This document shows, in pieces, positions 5,178 through 9,778 of a DNA stretch of 10,580 nt. The translations under genes and the position numbers were made by a program. The DNA is from Candidatus Kaiserbacteria bacterium RIFCSPLOWO2_01_FULL_54_13. GTDB taxonomy: Bacteria > Patescibacteriota > Minisyncoccia > Phycocordibacterales > UBA2100. Position 1 is the stretch's first letter. The number at the start of each line of letters is the position of its first letter. Under the pieces are notes generated by a model. That model searched no databases. It was given only the letters and a program-made list of their open reading frames with translations, and was not told the DNA's origin. The DNA lies in the NCBI GenBank assembly GCA_001781685.1, contig MFLZ01000018.1, positions 2,952-13,531 of the forward strand. Direction: 5' to 3'.

Positions 5178-6158
5178 ATGAGCGACGCCGAGTTCCCAGA
5201 GAAGTTGAAGTTGGAGCTCAAACGTCTCGAGACTCTCCGTTACGGCGAAAATCCGCATCAGAAAGGCGCGCTGTATCTAAATCTGGAAGATAAGCGTCCT
5301 GGCGCCGCTACAGCGAAGAGGGTACAGGGGAAAGAGCTCTCCTACAACAATCTCCTCGATGCCGACGCGGCTTTTGAGTGCGTAGCCGAATTTTCAGAGC
5401 ACGCGGTCGTTATCGTGAAGCACACGAATCCCTGCGGCGTCGCGTCAAACGCGACTTTGCGCGAAGCATATTTAAGAGCCGTGGCGTGCGATCCGGTTTC
5501 TGCATTTGGCGGCATCGTCGCACTGAATCGCGAGCTTGACGCGGCAACCGCTGAAGAACTCGTCAAAACATTTCTCGAAGTCGTTATTGTGCCCGCGTCT
5601 GACGCGGCCGCTCTCAAAGTTCTCTCGACCAAGCCGAACGTGCGCGTTCTCGTCACGGGGGGGATGCCGGATCCAAAATCGTCGGCACTCACACTCCGCT
5701 CCATTGCAGGCGGTGTCCTCGTGCAGGGTCGCGACAATTCCGTTCTCGGGAGCGAGCCAAAGGTCGTCACGAAGCGTGCGCCGACACCGCAGGAAATGAA
5801 AGACCTTGAGTTTGCATTTATTGTGTGCAAGCACGTCAAATCAAATGCTATCGTCTACGCGAAAGACGGCGCGACGGTCGGCATCGGCGCAGGGCAAATG
5901 AGCCGCATCGACTCCGTACGCATCGCGTGGCACAAGGCACAGCATGCGAATCCGCCAGCTGGCGGATCGCTCGAAGGTTCGGTCATGGCCTCCGACGCAT
6001 TCTTCCCTTTTCCTGACGTCGTCGAAGAAGCTGCGAAAGCAGGCGCTACAGCCATCATCCAGCCCGGCGGCTCACAGAAAGATCAAGATTCAATAAATGC
6101 CGCCGACAAAGCCGGCATTGCAATGGTCTTCACCGGCGTGCGTCATTTTAGACATTAA
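5178..6158 (+). CDS. purH: Stand-alone AICAR transformylase (C-terminal domain of PurH)
   Basis: A 326-residue protein that formylates AICAR with 10-formyl-tetrahydrofolate to FAICAR, the ninth step from PRPP to IMP. Seen: RYGENPHQ (21-28), GKELSYNNLLDAD (51-63), VKHTNPCG (80-87) with the catalytic Lys81-His82 pair, DPVSAFGGI (105-113), KSNAIVYA (221-228), GAGQMSRIDSV (237-247), SDAFFPFPD (272-280) and QPGGS (295-299). Bifunctional PurH is about 510-530 residues and starts with an IMP cyclohydrolase (MGS-like) domain of about 200 residues. That domain is absent here: the protein starts directly at the transformylase, and upstream is the inverted repeat and the cupredoxin gene. A weak -10 (TAAAAT, 5166-5171) lies 6 nt before ATG 5178, and AAAGG abuts the ATG too closely to serve well. 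The last 12 codons recur at 6705-6740. Confidence 0.93.
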   Translation: MSDAEFPEKLKLELKRLETLRYGENPHQKGALYLNLEDKRPGAATAKRVQGKELSYNNLLDADAAFECVAEFSEHAVVIVKHTNPCGVASNATLREAYLRAVACDPVSAFGGIVALNRELDAATAEELVKTFLEVVIVPASDAAALKVLSTKPNVRVLVTGGMPDPKSSALTLRSIAGGVLVQGRDNSVLGSEPKVVTKRAPTPQEMKDLEFAFIVCKHVKSNAIVYAKDGATVGIGAGQMSRIDSVRIAWHKAQHANPPAGGSLEGSVMASDAFFPFPDVVEEAAKAGATAIIQPGGSQKDQDSINAADKAGIAMVFTGVRHFRH

Positions 6159-6162
6159 TGAT

Positions 6163-6187
6163 GATCCCCTCGGCGAGCGAGGGGATC
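6163..6187. terminator. Hairpin terminator-like structure after purH
   Basis: GATCCCCTCG (6163-6172) and CGAGGGGATC (6178-6187) form a perfect 10-bp stem with loop GCGAG, 5 nt after the purH stop and 12 nt from the stop of the opposite-strand gene at 6199. There is no T-run on either side, so intrinsic termination may be weak. Its place between convergent genes suggests it serves both strands. Confidence 0.55.
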
Positions 6188-6198
6188 GAAGTACGTCA

Positions 6199-6585
6199 TC
6201 AAAGCCATTCGTTTAAGGCGCGTACGACAGCGAAGACTGTTGGTGCGCCGAAGAACAAGGCTATGATCGCATTGTCTATTTGCTTCCATGGGCGAATGCC
6301 CGTGCACCAAAAGATGTATCGTCTGATGCACGAACCACGGTACGGCTTTTTCCCCTCGATGATCCGCCACTCGTTCTGAAGGGCAGTTGAGGGGCATCGT
6401 CCGTCGTAAATTCTCCACAGTCGAAGGCAAATACCGACGCCGAGGGCAACGAACGAAATAACCCCGGCACTTAATAAGAACGACGGATAATAGATAAGCG
6501 CATAAGATGAGCAACCGGAGATCGTCGCGAAACCTCCGAGCATCATCGCGTGCGCGATAGCCCACAGGGTTGATCTCGCGATCAT
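6199..6585 (-). CDS. Small membrane protein of unknown function (cargo 1)
   Basis: A 128-residue protein on the minus strand. The first third is hydrophobic (MIARSTLWAIAHAMMLGG, then SSYALIYYPSFLLSAGVISFVALGVGICL), suggesting two to three helices. A basic Arg/Lys/Trp-rich middle (about 54-100, including LRLWRIYDGR and GKKPYRGSCIRRYIFW) follows, and the end (IDNAIIALFFGAPTVFAVVRALNEWL) is a further helix. I do not recognise the family. ATG 6585 is preferred: GGAG (6593-6596) lies 7 nt upstream, one of the few good Shine-Dalgarno sequences here. A TTG at 6615 would add 10 residues. The gene is convergent with purH and lies between the true purH end and the partial trxB tail, so it is the content of the first unit of the duplicated locus. 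Confidence 0.65.
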   Translation of the reverse strand: MIARSTLWAIAHAMMLGGFATISGCSSYALIYYPSFLLSAGVISFVALGVGICLRLWRIYDGRCPSTALQNEWRIIEGKKPYRGSCIRRYIFWCTGIRPWKQIDNAIIALFFGAPTVFAVVRALNEWL

Positions 6586-6643
6586 GTTCCATCTCCGTTT
6601 TTGTTGCGGCGCCAAAGAGCACCGCGGGAACTCTACAGTGTCT

Positions 6644-6707
6644 TTAGGAACGTCGCAATGTCATGTAAATATCTTCAAGAGCTTTGACGGCGTCGCCGGC
6701 GGCGATG
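6644..6707 (-). pseudogene. Partial second copy of the 3' end of trxB
   Basis: Read on the minus strand this encodes IAAGDAVKALEDIYMTLRRS and a TAA (6644-6646). The intact trxB end reads IAAGDAVKALEDIYMSLRRS plus five more residues. Bases 6681-6707 are identical to 7101-7127, and the alignment runs without gaps at an offset of 420. The differences GCT/GCG, CTT/CTC, GAA/GAG, GAT/GAC and CGA/CGT are synonymous; one change is Ser to Thr. The fragment starts at the fusion point with the purH tail and has no start codon of its own, so it is a remnant, not a gene. Confidence 0.85.
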
Positions 6708-6740
6708 GTCTTCACCGGCGTGCGCCACTTTCGGCACTAA
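6705..6740 (+). pseudogene. Partial second copy of the 3' end of purH
   Basis: This encodes MVFTGVRHFRH and TAA, identical in protein to the last 11 residues of PurH. The first 20 bases match 6123-6142 exactly. The following codons differ only synonymously (CGC/CGT, CAC/CAT, CGG/AGA, CAC/CAT). Upstream the sequence changes at once to the trxB tail on the other strand. Its preservation at protein level suggests it came from a functional but diverged purH allele. Confidence 0.85.
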
Positions 6741-7027
6741 GCCGAAGGAGTGGTTAGTTTCGGGGTTTGCGCACTGTAATGCGAGTCGATTCTTTTCATT
6801 AGGTAGAATGCTAGAAAAATAGAAACCAGCTGAATCGCGAGTAGAGTTGTTTTGTAGGCTAGACCCGACCGAACAATTTCACCACCATCGGTTGTGCCAA
6901 CAAAGAAAGCATACATAAAGTAAAAAATCGGAATAACAATCACGCTGAGAACGGCCGCGAATACTTTAAAAGCAAACAGGAACCCAATAAAATATAAGAA
7001 CAAAACCCCAATTCTCTTAGTGGTCAT
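6737..7027 (-). CDS. Small membrane protein of unknown function (cargo 2)
   Basis: A 96-residue protein on the minus strand. It has a basic start (MTTKR), a long hydrophobic stretch (about 6-44, IGVLFLYFIGFLFAFKVFAAVLSVIVIPIFYFMYAFFVG) that can hold two helices, a short polar loop (TTDGGEIVRSG), a third helix (about 58-77, KTTLLAIQLVSIFLAFYLM) and a polar tail. I do not recognise it, and it shows no convincing similarity to cargo 1. The stop overlaps the purH tail copy by 4 bp. There is no Shine-Dalgarno; an extended -10 (7034-7042) lies 6 nt before the ATG, so the mRNA is probably leaderless. It sits directly after trxB on the same strand (21 nt apart) but has its own promoter. Confidence 0.7.
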   Translation of the reverse strand: MTTKRIGVLFLYFIGFLFAFKVFAAVLSVIVIPIFYFMYAFFVGTTDGGEIVRSGLAYKTTLLAIQLVSIFLAFYLMKRIDSHYSAQTPKLTTPSA

Positions 7028-7033
7028 ATAAAT

Positions 7034-7042
7034 ATAATACCA
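7034..7042 (-). promoter_or_regulatory. Extended -10 promoter for the 96-residue membrane protein
   Basis: Read on the minus strand the site is TGGTATTAT, a TGn extended -10 with box TATTAT, only 6 nt before the ATG at 7027. No -35 is obvious. It lies in the 21-nt gap after the trxB stop. Confidence 0.5.
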
Positions 7043-7048
7043 CAGCCA

Positions 7049-7987
7049 CTAAGGACGCTCGGGTTGGCTACGACGCAAGGACATGTAAATGTCCTCGAGC
7101 GCTTTGACGGCGTCGCCGGCGGCGATGTTGTTCTGGTGGTATAAACCATCAGTCGCATCTCCCGCAGCCCAGATGCGCGGGTGCCATGTGCGCTGAGTTT
7201 TCGGATCCACTTTTATTTGGTTGAACTCGGTCATCTCAAGAGCTTTGCCTATCCATTCGGTATTTGGCAGAAGTCCTATCTCGACGAAAATTCCCTCGAC
7301 AGGGAGAGTTTCTTCTTTTCCATTCTCCTTACTTTTCCAACGTAGGCCGGTCACAAACTGCTCGCCCACAACTCCCAAAAGTTCGGCGTTTTTGATGACG
7401 CGCATTTTGGGGTTTGCAGTCGCTGCGGCGACCGTGACCTCATCGGCCTTGAAACTATCGCCTCTCGTGAGGAGTGTGACACTCTTGCAGTACGCAAGGA
7501 GCTGGAGCGCGGTCTCGAAGCCTGCGTTTCCGGCGCCTACGACGGCGACATCTTTGTCTGCAAAGAGCGGCCCGTCGCATGAGGCGCAGTAGGTGAGGCC
7601 TTTCTGGTCGTACTCTTTTGCTCCGGGAATTTCAAGCTGGCGTCGCCGTGCTCCGGATGCAATGAGAAGTGCTTTTGCCTCGTGACGTTTTCCGTCTTTC
7701 AGTATGACAGTGACGGACTGTTCAGAAGGCTCCAAGGAAGCCGCGCGCGCGGGAAAGAGAATTTCGAGAAAATTATCTTTGTACTTCTCAACATGCGTGC
7801 GGAAGTTCTTCGCGAGATCAATCCCCGTGATCGAGGGTGTGCCAATCCAGTTCTGCACATCGACGGAGACGTTGCTCTGCCCGCCCCATTCCTCGACGAT
7901 AAGTAGGGTTTTAAGCCGCTTGCGCGCGGCGTAGACCGCCGCCGCGACTCCTGCGGGGCCACCACCCACAATCACGAGATCATACAT
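7049..7987 (-). CDS. trxB: Thioredoxin-reductase-like flavoprotein disulfide reductase
   Basis: A 312-residue protein of the low-molecular-weight thioredoxin reductase family, which passes electrons from NAD(P)H through FAD and a redox Cys pair to thioredoxin or a similar partner. Seen: FAD-binding VIVGGGPAGVAAA (5-17); QNWIG (45-49); ASGARRR (110-116); the redox motif CASC (134-137) followed by DGPLF; the second nucleotide-binding VVGAGNAGFE (149-158); and the FAD-closing AAGDATDG (274-281). After the nucleotide fold, typical NADPH enzymes have H-R-R-x-x-x-R; here it is TRGDSFKADE (174-183). That resembles the AhpF reductase domain, which uses NADH, so cofactor choice is open. Length is typical. 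There is no Shine-Dalgarno; a TACAAT box lies 8 nt before the ATG. The codons for the last 25 or so residues are partly duplicated at 6644-6707. Confidence 0.9.
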   Translation of the reverse strand: MYDLVIVGGGPAGVAAAVYAARKRLKTLLIVEEWGGQSNVSVDVQNWIGTPSITGIDLAKNFRTHVEKYKDNFLEILFPARAASLEPSEQSVTVILKDGKRHEAKALLIASGARRRQLEIPGAKEYDQKGLTYCASCDGPLFADKDVAVVGAGNAGFETALQLLAYCKSVTLLTRGDSFKADEVTVAAATANPKMRVIKNAELLGVVGEQFVTGLRWKSKENGKEETLPVEGIFVEIGLLPNTEWIGKALEMTEFNQIKVDPKTQRTWHPRIWAAGDATDGLYHQNNIAAGDAVKALEDIYMSLRRSQPERP

Positions 7988-7995
7988 ATCTCGTG

Positions 7996-8023
7996 ATTGT
8001 AAGGTTCAATTTTCAATTTGCAA
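7996..8023 (-). promoter_or_regulatory. Promoter of trxB
   Basis: On the minus strand, -35-like TTGCAA (8023-8018) and -10-like TACAAT (8001-7996) are 16 bp apart. The ATG at 7987 begins 8 nt after the -10 box, so the transcript should be leaderless. The -35 falls inside the AT-rich repeat at 8006-8094. Confidence 0.5.
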
Positions 8024-8094
8024 TTTTCAAATAATATCCAATGACCAAATGCTCAAATTGAAAATTCGGAAACTCTTTGAAAATTGAAAATTGA
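8006..8094. repeat. AT-rich inverted and direct repeat between ftsZ and trxB
   Basis: 8006-8031 is built from TCAATTTT/GCAATTTT units, and 8076-8094 is its inverse, TTTGAAAATTGAAAATTGA, with one unit fewer. A further AAATTGAAAATT lies in the middle (8056-8067). The arms can form a long AU-rich hairpin and the unit is repeated four to five times. Base composition is far more AT-rich than the genes around it. No gene is seen. It may end ftsZ transcription and supplies the trxB -35. Confidence 0.6.
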
Positions 8095-8118
8095 GACTTG
8101 ATAATTCCTTCTTTTCTC

Positions 8119-9288
8119 CTATCGTCTGCGGAGAAAAGAAGGCAATCCTCCCCAGCCTTCGTCCTCGTCTTCTGTCGCGACCCGAACCGGCTCTTTTTTC
8201 TGCTTCTCGCGCTCTGCTTTTTCACTTGCGCTCTTCTTCTCCTCACGCTCGCGAAGCGTTGCCGGCGGCACGTCCTGATCTTTCTTCGCGAACCGCTGCG
8301 CCGCACCGAAGAGCGACGAGCGGGCACCTGCCTCCGGGAAACCCGTGGCAATTACCGTTACGCGTACCGCACCCTTCTTCAAACTCGGGTCGGTCACGGC
8401 GCCGAAGATGACCTTCGCATCGGGGTCGATGGCATCCGTAATCACGTTTGCGGCGTCCTGCACCTCGAGCATGCCGAGGTCCTCACCGCCCGCGATTGAG
8501 AAGAGAACGCCCTTCGCGCCGTGGATGGATACATCGAGTAGGGGTGAATTGATCGCGGCGCGCGCGGCAAGCTCGGAGCGCTTCTCGCCGATGCCCATGC
8601 CGATGCCCATCAAGGCACTCCCTGCGTTTTGCATAACGGCGCGCACGTCGGCGAAGTCGACGTTGATGATGCCCGTTTGCGTGATGATGTCGGAGATACC
8701 CTCGACGGCCTGTTTCAATATATCGTCGCACATCGCGAAGGCGTTCTTGATGCCCGTCTCGCGCGTCACGATGGTGAGGAGCTTGTCGTTGGGGATAACG
8801 ATCATGGCATCAACGGCCTTGCGCAGCTCCGAGAGGCCTTGCTCTGCAAGCCGCGCACGCTGCGCTCCCTCGAAGCCAAATGGTTTCGTGACGACGCCCA
8901 CGGTGAGAGCGCCGAGTTCGCGTGCGATCTTGGCGACCACGGGTGCGGCACCTGTACCCGTGCCGCCGCCCATTCCGCAGGTCACGAAGACCATGTCGGA
9001 ACCCTTGAGCGCATCTTGAATTTCTTCGCGCGACTCGTCCGCCGCTTGCTTTCCCAAATCGGCGTTCATGCCGGTCCCCAAGCCTCGCGTGAGGGCTTTG
9101 CCCATGTGGATCTTGCGCTTCGCTTTGTTCTTGTGGAGGTCTTGGCCGTCGGTGTTGACCGCGATGAAGTCAACTCCCGCGACGTGCGAGGAGACCATGT
9201 GATTGACGGCATTCCCTCCCGAGCCCCCGACTCCCACCACCCGTATCCGCGCGAACGACTCCACCTCGGGCTTCACGAGCTTCGTCAT
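8119..9288 (-). CDS. ftsZ: Cell division GTPase FtsZ
   Basis: A 389-residue tubulin-like GTPase that polymerises into the division ring at mid-cell. Seen: RIRVVGVGGSGGNAVNHM (14-31); NTDGQ (45-49); the GTP signature CGMGGGTGTGAAPVVA (104-119); ETGIKNAF (177-184); the T7 catalytic loop NVDFADV (209-215) that acts on GTP of the neighbouring subunit; and SIAGGEDLGMLEV in the C-terminal domain. A charged linker (about 328-375, Lys/Glu/Arg-rich) leads to the conserved C-terminal peptide LPSFLRRR, which binds partners such as FtsA. Length is normal and the key residues are intact. There is no Shine-Dalgarno; an extended -10 precedes the ATG by 9 nt. ftsA lies upstream on the same strand but is separated by 488 bp containing an opposite-strand gene and a terminator. 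Confidence 0.97.
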   Translation of the reverse strand: MTKLVKPEVESFARIRVVGVGGSGGNAVNHMVSSHVAGVDFIAVNTDGQDLHKNKAKRKIHMGKALTRGLGTGMNADLGKQAADESREEIQDALKGSDMVFVTCGMGGGTGTGAAPVVAKIARELGALTVGVVTKPFGFEGAQRARLAEQGLSELRKAVDAMIVIPNDKLLTIVTRETGIKNAFAMCDDILKQAVEGISDIITQTGIINVDFADVRAVMQNAGSALMGIGMGIGEKRSELAARAAINSPLLDVSIHGAKGVLFSIAGGEDLGMLEVQDAANVITDAIDPDAKVIFGAVTDPSLKKGAVRVTVIATGFPEAGARSSLFGAAQRFAKKDQDVPPATLREREEKKSASEKAEREKQKKEPVRVATEDEDEGWGGLPSFLRRR

Positions 9289-9297
9289 ATTGTGGGC

Positions 9298-9306
9298 ATC
9301 ATAGCA
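9298..9306 (-). promoter_or_regulatory. Extended -10 promoter of ftsZ
   Basis: On the minus strand the site reads TGCTATGAT (9306-9298), with the -10 box TATGAT 9 nt before the ATG at 9288. There is no Shine-Dalgarno in the short remaining leader. No strong -35 is seen at 16-18 bp. Confidence 0.5.
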
Positions 9307-9326
9307 CTTTCAAGTAGGGGGCAAAC

Positions 9327-9354
9327 TTGACAGCATATACATAAATGTTTCAAT
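9327..9354 (+). promoter_or_regulatory. Promoter with perfect -35, for the gene at 9399
   Basis: A consensus TTGACA (9327-9332), 16 bp spacer and a TGtTTCAAT extended -10 (box TTCAAT 9349-9354). Transcription would start near 9361 and give a leader of about 38 nt with a strong Shine-Dalgarno. It is divergent from the ftsZ promoter, and the two -10 boxes are 45 bp apart. Confidence 0.55.
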
Positions 9355-9387
9355 CACGTTTGCGTTCTGCGCTGTCGCAGACGCTAG

Positions 9388-9393
9388 AGGAGG
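9388..9393 (+). promoter_or_regulatory. Perfect Shine-Dalgarno that sets the start of the gene at 9399
   Basis: AGGAGG at 9388-9393, 5 nt before ATG 9399. It favours this start over an in-frame ATG at 9345, which lies inside the promoter. It is the only full consensus Shine-Dalgarno noticed in the window. Confidence 0.75.
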
Positions 9394-9398
9394 AAGTC

Positions 9399-9707
9399 AT
9401 GGCACGACAAGCCTTAGCTGTCGCAACCACGCAAGCACCCCAGTTCGCCACCGTCGGAAGTTTTCTCGAGGAAATAAGAAAGCGAAAGCGGATCGACCAC
9501 AGAGCGTTCGGGTTAGCAGTGGCTCAGCTGGACATTCGCGCGCCGATCAGCAACACTACAGCCTTTCTGATCGATGCTGCGCTCGGGGAACGTGTCCAGC
9601 ATGGCACAGGCGGAACGCCCGTCGATGATGCACTTCTGATCATCAATACGATCCGGAGTGCTACGAGCTGCCCCGCGCCCACTCCCGCGGATGAAAGCCG
9701 TCGCTGA
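9399..9707 (+). CDS. Unknown 102-residue protein between ftsA and ftsZ, opposite strand
   Basis: I do not recognise this protein. It has no membrane segment or signal. The N-terminal part is Ala/Thr/Gln-rich (MARQALAVATTQAPQ), the middle is a likely helical, basic domain (VGSFLEEIRKRKRIDHRAFGLAVAQLDIRAPISNTTAFLIDAAL, about 19-62), and the tail is Pro/Ser-rich (SCPAPTPADESRR). The middle has a helix-turn-helix feel, but no clear HTH motif can be pointed to. Start: ATG 9399 with AGGAGG 5 nt upstream, behind a TTGACA promoter. A small hairpin, GCCGTC/GACGGC (9697-9711), spans the stop, and a strong terminator follows. The gene runs against ftsZ and ftsA. Its signals (full -35, full Shine-Dalgarno, own terminator) differ from the neighbours, which hints at an acquired gene or a highly expressed one. 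Confidence 0.7.
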   Translation: MARQALAVATTQAPQFATVGSFLEEIRKRKRIDHRAFGLAVAQLDIRAPISNTTAFLIDAALGERVQHGTGGTPVDDALLIINTIRSATSCPAPTPADESRR

Positions 9708-9724
9708 CGGCCCCGTCTCGTCGG

Positions 9725-9778
9725 AGAAGAACACCCTCGCCGGGATACGTTCTCTCTCGGCGAGGCGGTTCTTCTTTT
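9725..9778. terminator. Bidirectional intrinsic terminator
   Basis: AGAAGAAC (9725-9732) pairs with GTTCTTCT (9768-9775), and CCTCGCCG (9735-9742) pairs with CGGCGAGG (9758-9765), with a 2x2 internal loop and a 15-nt apical loop. T-rich sequence (TTTT, 9775-9778) follows on the plus strand, and the minus strand also exits through a T-rich stem (GTTCTTCT). It sits between the convergent gene at 9399 and ftsA, whose stop is at 9777-9779, so it can serve both. Confidence 0.85.

Noticed and set aside
6155..6622. Alternative minus-strand frame of 155 codons over cargo 1
   Set aside because: It is polar, with scattered Arg and His, and overlaps the frame with clear membrane helices and a GGAG before its ATG.
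6123..6740. Integrase-type attachment site (attL/attR) at the purH 3' end
   Set aside because: A 20-bp identical repeat at a gene 3' end looks like an att site, but there is no integrase in the window. The second boundary is a trxB tail fused in the opposite orientation, which a simple site-specific insertion does not produce.
8006..8094. CRISPR array
   Set aside because: The repeated units are about 9-11 bp, overlap one another and occur in both orientations, with no regular spacers.
8345..9019. Plus-strand open frame of 224 codons inside ftsZ
   Set aside because: It is a Ser/Ala/Pro-rich shadow of ftsZ; the ftsZ frame carries every conserved motif.
9697..9711. Intrinsic terminator at GCCGTC/GACGGC over the stop of the gene at 9399
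   Set aside because: The stem is only 6 bp and is followed by GC-rich sequence with no T-run. The much stronger structure at 9725-9778 is the likely terminator.
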